A stretch of 11,181 bases of DNA from Candidatus Delongbacteria bacterium (lineage in GTDB: Bacteria > Delongbacteria > UBA4055): the NCBI GenBank assembly GCA_016938535.1, contig JAFGUL010000121.1:1-11181 (forward strand), in the 5' to 3' direction. Positions 6,186-11,181 of this stretch are shown here, piece after piece. How positions within the stretch are numbered: the stretch's first letter is position 1; each line of letters starts with the position of its first letter. Below the pieces are notes generated by a model, which was given only the letters and a program-made list of their open reading frames with translations, did no database searches and was not told the origin of the DNA. The translations under genes were made by a program, and so were the position numbers.

Positions 6186-7667
6186 GTGGGGGTGAAAGTG
6201 TCGGCAAGGATATTTGGAAAGTTAACTCTTATGATAGTGGTTTTATCTGTTTTGTTTTCCTGCAAAGACCAGCTGAAAGATATTACTATAGGAGAATCTT
6301 CACTGGGTAAGATATCTTTTTCGGAGTTCGAGACATCCATGCTGAAAGAAAGATTCGGTAACGATCGTTCAAAAGCATCTGAAAGTTCTTTTGAGGACAG
6401 AAGAGAATACCTCAAAGAGATCATATACAAAGACATCATCTTCGATCTTGCTGAAAAAAATCAGATCGATACTATTCAGGAAGTCAGGAATGAATACAGG
6501 AAGAAATTATACAACATATCCATAATACAGGGACTTATACATGACAGTTTAAGAAGCAAAATTTATACTGAAGCGGATATTAAAAAGGCTTATGAACAAA
6601 AGAAAATGAAATATTTGCCGAAACACATACTTATAGACTCAAAGAAGCGCGGCGAAGCCAAAGCAAAAGAAAAGATTGATTCAGTGTATCAGAGGGTGAT
6701 CTCAGGTGAAAAATTTGAAGATCTGGCTAAATCAGAATCTGATGATATCCGCACCGGGGTAAACGGCGGAGAACTGGGATGGGTATTTCCCTATGAAATG
6801 GTCAAGGAGTTCGAGGAACAGGTCACAGGTATGAAAAAGGGGGATATTTCCGCGCCTTTTAAAAGTTTATACGGGTATCACATTATTATGCTTTCCGATC
6901 TAAAAGAGAATAGTGATCTGAAAGATTATGATTCAGAAAGAAACAGGATAATACCGGAACTCGACAAGAAATATTCGGCTCAGTTCAATGATAAATACCT
7001 CAAGCTTATTGAAGGTCTGCTGGAAAAATATGAAGTCAGGATCGATTCTGCAGAAGCAAAGAAATTTATCAAGCGACTGAATGAGAACAGGAAGAATTCA
7101 GAAGGTGAAAACGATTATCTCGATCTCTTTACAGATGAAGAGAAATCTGCCGTTATTGCTGTTTTTGGAGACAGAATAATTGATGTTGCCGGAGTGATTG
7201 CAGCCTTAAGAACATTTCCGAAAGATTCAAGACCCGAATTGAAAGGCTATACTGATATAAAAATGTATGTAATTGAGAGATTCAGGAATTCACTTTTTGA
7301 AAAATATTCCGACGATCTGGGCTACACAAAAAGAAAAGATTATGTCGAGGAAGCAAAGTCAACAATGTACGGTACTTACAAAGATAAGCTTGTAAGAAAA
7401 TTCGTAAGAGACAGGGTTGAGTTGCCTACAAATGAGGAAATAGCAAAATTCTATGAGGAAAATAAAGAAAACATGTTCAAAGTAGGCGACGGGTCATACA
7501 AAGATCTTCTAAAAGTAAAAGCCAGTATCACAAATTCATTAAAATCCAAGAAATTCGGGCAGTCGCTTAAGGATTGGGAAAGCGGTCTGTTCAAGGATTA
7601 CAGGGTCATCATAAACTATCCGCTTATCGAAAAAACGTTCTCAAATATAAAGGACGACAGAAAATAA
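6186..7667 (+). CDS. Parvulin-type peptidyl-prolyl isomerase, lipoprotein
   Basis: A 493-residue exported chaperone/PPIase of the SurA/PpiC type. A basic start and hydrophobic stretch (about 10-22) end in LFSC, with candidate lipidated Cys26. A SurA-N-like helical module spans about 32-143, then a full PPIC domain at about 144-240 with both conserved histidines (His147 in KHILI, His232 in YGYHIIML) and the GGELGWVFP loop. A second SurA-N-like module follows (about 323-432, ending EEIAKFYEENKENMF), but no second PPIC domain; the chain goes straight to a short tail. The GTG start has AAGGAA seven bases upstream; in-frame GTGs at 6192 and 6198 are alternatives. Probable role: envelope-anchored folding of exported proteins. 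First gene of a four-gene operon. Confidence 0.88.
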   Translation: MGVKVSARIFGKLTLMIVVLSVLFSCKDQLKDITIGESSLGKISFSEFETSMLKERFGNDRSKASESSFEDRREYLKEIIYKDIIFDLAEKNQIDTIQEVRNEYRKKLYNISIIQGLIHDSLRSKIYTEADIKKAYEQKKMKYLPKHILIDSKKRGEAKAKEKIDSVYQRVISGEKFEDLAKSESDDIRTGVNGGELGWVFPYEMVKEFEEQVTGMKKGDISAPFKSLYGYHIIMLSDLKENSDLKDYDSERNRIIPELDKKYSAQFNDKYLKLIEGLLEKYEVRIDSAEAKKFIKRLNENRKNSEGENDYLDLFTDEEKSAVIAVFGDRIIDVAGVIAALRTFPKDSRPELKGYTDIKMYVIERFRNSLFEKYSDDLGYTKRKDYVEEAKSTMYGTYKDKLVRKFVRDRVELPTNEEIAKFYEENKENMFKVGDGSYKDLLKVKASITNSLKSKKFGQSLKDWESGLFKDYRVIINYPLIEKTFSNIKDDRK

Positions 7668-9076
7668 TGAAAATCGTTAAACAATACATATCTGCGTTTA
7701 TACTTCTGACAGTTTGTTCCGCTTATTCTCAAGACGGAATTCTGACGCCTTTTACTGACAATTCAGAAGTAGCAAAGATAGGCGACGATCCTGTTACGGA
7801 GTATCAGGTTTTCGGATATCCTGCGTCTGTAAGAGATAGAAAGATAATGTCATATGCAGACAGATCGAAGATAATTGAAGATTATATTTATGAACTGCTG
7901 CTGCAGAAAGAGTCAAATATTCCGAGTGTTTTAAACACAGGTGAATACAAAAAGAATTATGAAGCCCTTCTAAAAAAGAATTCAGCAATGAAGCTGAAAG
8001 ATGACCTCATAAAGAACAATTTTCTCTCTCCGGATCGAATAGAATCTTACCGCGTTAAGAATAAGGAAAAGATAGGAAAACTTAAGATTTCCGGGAATGA
8101 TGCTGAATTAAGAGAGCTGATTAAAAAAGAAAAATATCAGGAGATAAGGAGTTACCTTGACAAGTACATTGACAGCCTGATTTTATGCAATAATGTCATC
8201 TATAATGAAGATGTTTTCACAAGGATATCCTCAATTGAATCAAAAAGCCCTGAAAAGCTCATAGAAAAAATAAAAAAGAGTATGCCCAATGAAATTCTGG
8301 TAACATGGAATGAAGAGATAGTACGTTCCAAAGAATTACTGGATCGTATGAAAGACGTTAAACCATGGCGTATGAAGGACCTCTCAAATCCGAAAATCCT
8401 GAAAAGGCTTGTTGACGGATCAATAATAAATTCGATACTTTCGTCTGAAGCCGAAAAAAAAGGTTATTTCAATAGAGAAGATGTCATAAAAGAAACTCAA
8501 GACCAGATGAAATATCTTGCATCCAGAATATATCGGGATATGATTTATTCTGACGGGAATTTTATTCCCACAAAAGAAGAAATGATCGATTACTACATAG
8601 AGAACAAAGATGACCGTACCCTATGGAGCAGAAGGAAAATGTGGGTTTTCGAGATATTCAAAGAGTACAATAATGAAGACGATATTCAAGAGAACGATAA
8701 AATAAACGTGGCTATAGAACTTGAGAACATAAGACAGAAGATATTATCCGGAGAGGAATTCGAAAAATACGCTAAATTCTATCCGAGACCTTATTCCAAG
8801 GATGGAGAACTGGGGTTTATTTTTGAAGACGATCATGCCATGGTCGGCAAAACAGCTTCAAAAATGAATGCAGGAGATATTTCTGATCTGATCATTCAGA
8901 AAAAGGCGATCTCTATAATAAAAGTAACTCAGGTCCAGGAACCTATGCTTTATAAGTTCGATTATGTTGAAGATATAGTGAAGAGAGCACTTATATCAAT
9001 AAAAAAAGAAAAATTCATGGAAACTCATAAAAATGAACTTTTTTCAAAATATGATGTCAAACTAACAAATAATTAG
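7667..9076 (+). CDS. Secreted SurA-like protein with a degenerate parvulin domain
   Basis: A 469-residue periplasmic protein. The signal peptide (1-21) ends AYS before Gln22, an ordinary signal peptidase I site. A SurA-N-like module lies at about 35-135, beginning VAKIGDDPVTEYQ, followed by a connector. A second such module lies at about 210-318, then a PPIC-like domain at about 324-423, recognisable by SGEEFEKYAKFY, SKDGELGFIF and MNAGDISD. The two parvulin histidines are absent: the first strand reads KMWVFEI, and the usual GYHII is AISII (Ser416 at the histidine position). It may therefore be a chaperone without isomerase activity; this is inference. The ATG overlaps the preceding stop by one base (TAATG), and the nearest AAGGA is 12 bases away, so translation is probably coupled. 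An upstream in-frame ATG at 7574 lies inside the previous gene and would bury the signal peptide. Confidence 0.82.
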   Translation: MKIVKQYISAFILLTVCSAYSQDGILTPFTDNSEVAKIGDDPVTEYQVFGYPASVRDRKIMSYADRSKIIEDYIYELLLQKESNIPSVLNTGEYKKNYEALLKKNSAMKLKDDLIKNNFLSPDRIESYRVKNKEKIGKLKISGNDAELRELIKKEKYQEIRSYLDKYIDSLILCNNVIYNEDVFTRISSIESKSPEKLIEKIKKSMPNEILVTWNEEIVRSKELLDRMKDVKPWRMKDLSNPKILKRLVDGSIINSILSSEAEKKGYFNREDVIKETQDQMKYLASRIYRDMIYSDGNFIPTKEEMIDYYIENKDDRTLWSRRKMWVFEIFKEYNNEDDIQENDKINVAIELENIRQKILSGEEFEKYAKFYPRPYSKDGELGFIFEDDHAMVGKTASKMNAGDISDLIIQKKAISIIKVTQVQEPMLYKFDYVEDIVKRALISIKKEKFMETHKNELFSKYDVKLTNN

Positions 9077-9080
9077 AAGG
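9075..9080 (+). promoter_or_regulatory. Ribosome binding site for the surA TTG start
   Basis: AGAAGG overlaps the preceding TAG stop and lies seven bases before TTG at 9088. It decides for the TTG over the in-frame ATG at 9118, which would cut away the basic part of the signal peptide. Confidence 0.7.
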
Positions 9081-9087
9081 TGCGAAT

Positions 9088-10362
9088 TTGAAACACAAGT
9101 ATTTTCTGAAATATCTGATGATAATGATAATTGTTTCTATTTTACCTCTGCATGCTGATGTGATCGACAGAATAATAGCCGTGGTAGGTGATGAAATAAT
9201 TCTCAAAAGCGAGATAGACCAGCTTGTCGAGCATCAGAAGTACCAGACAAGGTTCGGTTTCGATGAAGAATCTTTCAGAAAGGCCGCGATCAGCGAAATG
9301 ATCTCAAGCAAAGTCCTTTATTATGCAGCGCTCAAAGATTCTACCATCACTGTTTCGGACGATGAGGTTCAGAGGGTACTTGATAACAGGATCAGTTCGA
9401 TAATTCAGCAGATTGGAAGCGAGGAGAAATTCGAACAGATATATAAGACATCAGTCAGCGACCTGAAAAAACAGTACAGGTCCGATATAAAGAAAAGTCT
9501 GTTCATTGAAAAAATAAAGAACAAACAGATCCGCAAGATATCTGTGAGCAGGGATGATGTAGAACAGTTCTACAGAACTTACAAGGATTCGCTTCCTCCC
9601 GTCAAGGCTTCGGTAGAACTGAGCCAGCTGGTCGTTCGATTTTCGGATAAAGCGCTCAGTGAAACAAGATCTGTGGACTTTTTAAGAGATCTGAAATCCC
9701 GTATAGAAAAAGATGAAATAACTTTTGAACAGGCTGCAGAAAAATATTCTCACGATGAAGCGTCAAGATCCAAAGGGGGCAGCATCGGATTTACCAGCAG
9801 GGGAGATCTTGTTGCGGATTACGAAAGATCGGCATACAACATGAACCCGGGTGAGATTTCAGATCCGGTAAAAAGTCCCTTCGGATATCATCTGATCATG
9901 CTAAAAGATAAGATAGGTGAAAAAATAAACACTTCGCATATACTGATAATTCCCGAAAAAAATGTGGAAAGTGATTCTACGGCGTATAAATTTTCAGTAA
10001 ATCTGAGAGATTCTGTTCTGAATAAAAAAATGACTTTTGAGGAAGCGGTCAGAAAATACAGCGGCGACGAAAAAACGAAATATCTTGACGGCAGTATAGG
10101 TTCAATGCAGATAGATGAGATGGATAAAAAGTATTCAGCCTTATTTTCTGAAGCTCCGATAGGATTTATAAGCGACCCCGTAAAGGAAGACGACGGTTAT
10201 TATTTGTACAAGATATCAGACAGGAAAAAAGATCATGAAATTACTCTAGAGACGGATTATAATGTACTCAAGAATTTCGCCCAGGAGAAAAAGGGGCGAG
10301 AACAGCTTAAGAAATGGATTGATGAATTGAAGAAAAATGTTTATATTGATATAAGAAATTAA
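9088..10362 (+). CDS. surA: SurA-type periplasmic chaperone/peptidyl-prolyl isomerase
   Basis: A 424-residue periplasmic chaperone that would escort unfolded outer-membrane proteins; length is close to E. coli SurA. The signal peptide ends LHA at about residue 23. The mature chain begins with the SurA signature VIDRIIAVVGDEIILKSEID (25-44), followed by the helical N domain to about 165. Two PPIC domains follow, at about 175-275 and 280-377, then a C-terminal helix (about 385-415) that normally packs on the N domain. PPIC1 has Gln180 where the first histidine is expected but keeps His268 in FGYHLI. PPIC2 keeps His284 in SHILI but has Tyr372 in GYYLY. A TTG start with AGAAGG seven bases upstream is used. 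It follows the previous gene by 11 bases and precedes the propeller gene by 15. Confidence 0.93.
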   Translation: MKHKYFLKYLMIMIIVSILPLHADVIDRIIAVVGDEIILKSEIDQLVEHQKYQTRFGFDEESFRKAAISEMISSKVLYYAALKDSTITVSDDEVQRVLDNRISSIIQQIGSEEKFEQIYKTSVSDLKKQYRSDIKKSLFIEKIKNKQIRKISVSRDDVEQFYRTYKDSLPPVKASVELSQLVVRFSDKALSETRSVDFLRDLKSRIEKDEITFEQAAEKYSHDEASRSKGGSIGFTSRGDLVADYERSAYNMNPGEISDPVKSPFGYHLIMLKDKIGEKINTSHILIIPEKNVESDSTAYKFSVNLRDSVLNKKMTFEEAVRKYSGDEKTKYLDGSIGSMQIDEMDKKYSALFSEAPIGFISDPVKEDDGYYLYKISDRKKDHEITLETDYNVLKNFAQEKKGREQLKKWIDELKKNVYIDIRN

Positions 10363-10377
10363 ATTCAGGTAATGTAA

Positions 10378-11181
10378 ATGCCGGCTTCATCGAAAATATT
10401 AAAAATAATTATTCTTGTACTTTCAGCGGCAGTTTCGTCTCTCTCTTCCTCGGAGATTAATATTAATGATGTTACAGAGCTGATCAGTGCAGATGTCGAA
10501 CAGATAGGAGGCGGATTTATACAGAATCTGCAGCTTGCCCCTTTTGATAATAATCTGGTAAGCTTCGAGGTTACATACGACAACGACCCTACAATAAAAC
10601 TGTTTCTGTTCAATGTTGAGACCCGGAACATTTTTCAGGTTTCTTCAGAGGCTTATGCCGGAGGAAGTTCCAAAACAAAGAAAAGATATTACATAAAGGA
10701 CGTCGGTCTCCAATGGCATCCCTACAAAAACTGGTTCGTTTTTTCCGGTAACGGAATGGGCGGCAGGGAGCAGATGTATATATGCAGGGTAGTTGTTCCG
10801 GAACTTATAAATAATTACGCCGTGAACGGATACAGGATCAGTCTGGATGAAAACACAAAGGAAGAGAAATCTTTCCTGATCGACCCGACTTTTGATATGA
10901 CTGGAGACAGAATAGTTTTTTCAAGGAAAGTACAAAAAAGAGATAAAAAAGCCAAGTATAACAGGACTTACAATATTACAATGATCAAAGATATTTTCAG
11001 CTATAAAGATTTCAAATTTAAAAATGTGGAATTTGAGACTGTGCTCGATAAACGCTTTGACCAGCTTAATCCATTATGTTCTCCTTCAGATAAGGATCTG
11101 GTAGCGTTCATATCATATAAAAACCAGAAAAAAAAGGGTGAAGAATACTATCACGAGTATTCAATCAGCATTCTTAACCTG
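10378..11181 (+). CDS. TolB-like beta-propeller secreted protein, 5' part
   Basis: The frame is open from ATG at 10378 to the window edge (268 residues, no stop), so the gene is cut by the window. A hydrophobic signal peptide (about 6-22) precedes SSLSSSE, where cleavage is likely. The rest has repeated beta-strand units of the WD40/PD40 type found in TolB: about 49-82, 108-138 (VGLQWHPYKNWFVFSG), 165-183 (FLIDPTFDMTGDRIVFSR) and 228-268 (DQLNPLCSPSDKDLVAFIS). Each has the pattern P-x-x-D/K-x-x-x-(V/I)-(A/V)-F. A weak AGG (10367-10369) lies eight bases upstream. It follows surA by 15 bases, so it probably belongs to the same operon and acts in the periplasm, perhaps in envelope maintenance. 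I do not call it TolB itself, because the family of propellers is broad. Confidence 0.75.
   Translation, partial: MPASSKILKIIILVLSAAVSSLSSSEININDVTELISADVEQIGGGFIQNLQLAPFDNNLVSFEVTYDNDPTIKLFLFNVETRNIFQVSSEAYAGGSSKTKKRYYIKDVGLQWHPYKNWFVFSGNGMGGREQMYICRVVVPELINNYAVNGYRISLDENTKEEKSFLIDPTFDMTGDRIVFSRKVQKRDKKAKYNRTYNITMIKDIFSYKDFKFKNVEFETVLDKRFDQLNPLCSPSDKDLVAFISYKNQKKKGEEYYHEYSISILNL

Overview
The window is about 11.2 kb of AT-rich bacterial chromosome. It is densely coded and carries ordinary housekeeping and cell-envelope genes. I see no mobile element, CRISPR array, phage gene or recognisable defence system. The organism looks Gram-negative (SurA-type periplasmic chaperones, lipoprotein signals and a TolB-like propeller). 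Arginine is written mostly AGA/AGG and isoleucine often ATA. Tandem PPIase genes ahead of a SurA, and a promoter element in front of tyrS that fits the Bacteroidota -7 consensus TAnnTTTG, suggest a member of the Bacteroidota/FCB assemblage, possibly an uncultured lineage. This placement is inference and is not secure.

Layout. Left block, plus strand: a tRNA-Thr(CGU), a YitT-family membrane protein, the redox chaperone Hsp33 (start at 1021), then a 164-residue four-helix membrane protein of unknown function behind its own candidate promoter. Middle block, minus strand: tyrS followed 10 bases later by a small ankyrin-repeat lipoprotein. The lipoprotein gene converges on the membrane-protein gene with one base between the two stop codons. 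Right block, plus strand: glnS, divergent from tyrS across a 172-base region with back-to-back promoters. A tight four-gene run follows: a parvulin-type PPIase lipoprotein (GTG start), a second PPIase-like secreted protein joined by a one-base TAATG overlap, a canonical two-domain SurA (TTG start), and a TolB-like beta-propeller protein that runs off the window.

How they work together. The four right-hand genes look like one envelope-biogenesis operon in which all products are exported and three are chaperone/PPIase proteins that would escort outer-membrane or secreted clients. The two synthetases charge tRNA-Tyr and tRNA-Gln; a GlnRS means Gln-tRNA can be made directly. Four intergenic regions contain the same arrangement, TTG, then exactly 20 bases, then TATATT or CATATT, which probably marks this organism's housekeeping promoter.

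Most worth a second look: (1) the two conserved parvulin histidines are distributed unevenly over the four PPIC domains: both, neither, only the second, only the first; (2) the first two PPIases look like complementary remnants of an N-PPIC-N-PPIC protein; (3) the shared promoter spacing; (4) the ankyrin lipoprotein tied to tyrS; (5) a TSKR variant of the KMSKS loop in GlnRS. No intergenic stretch exceeds 300 bases.
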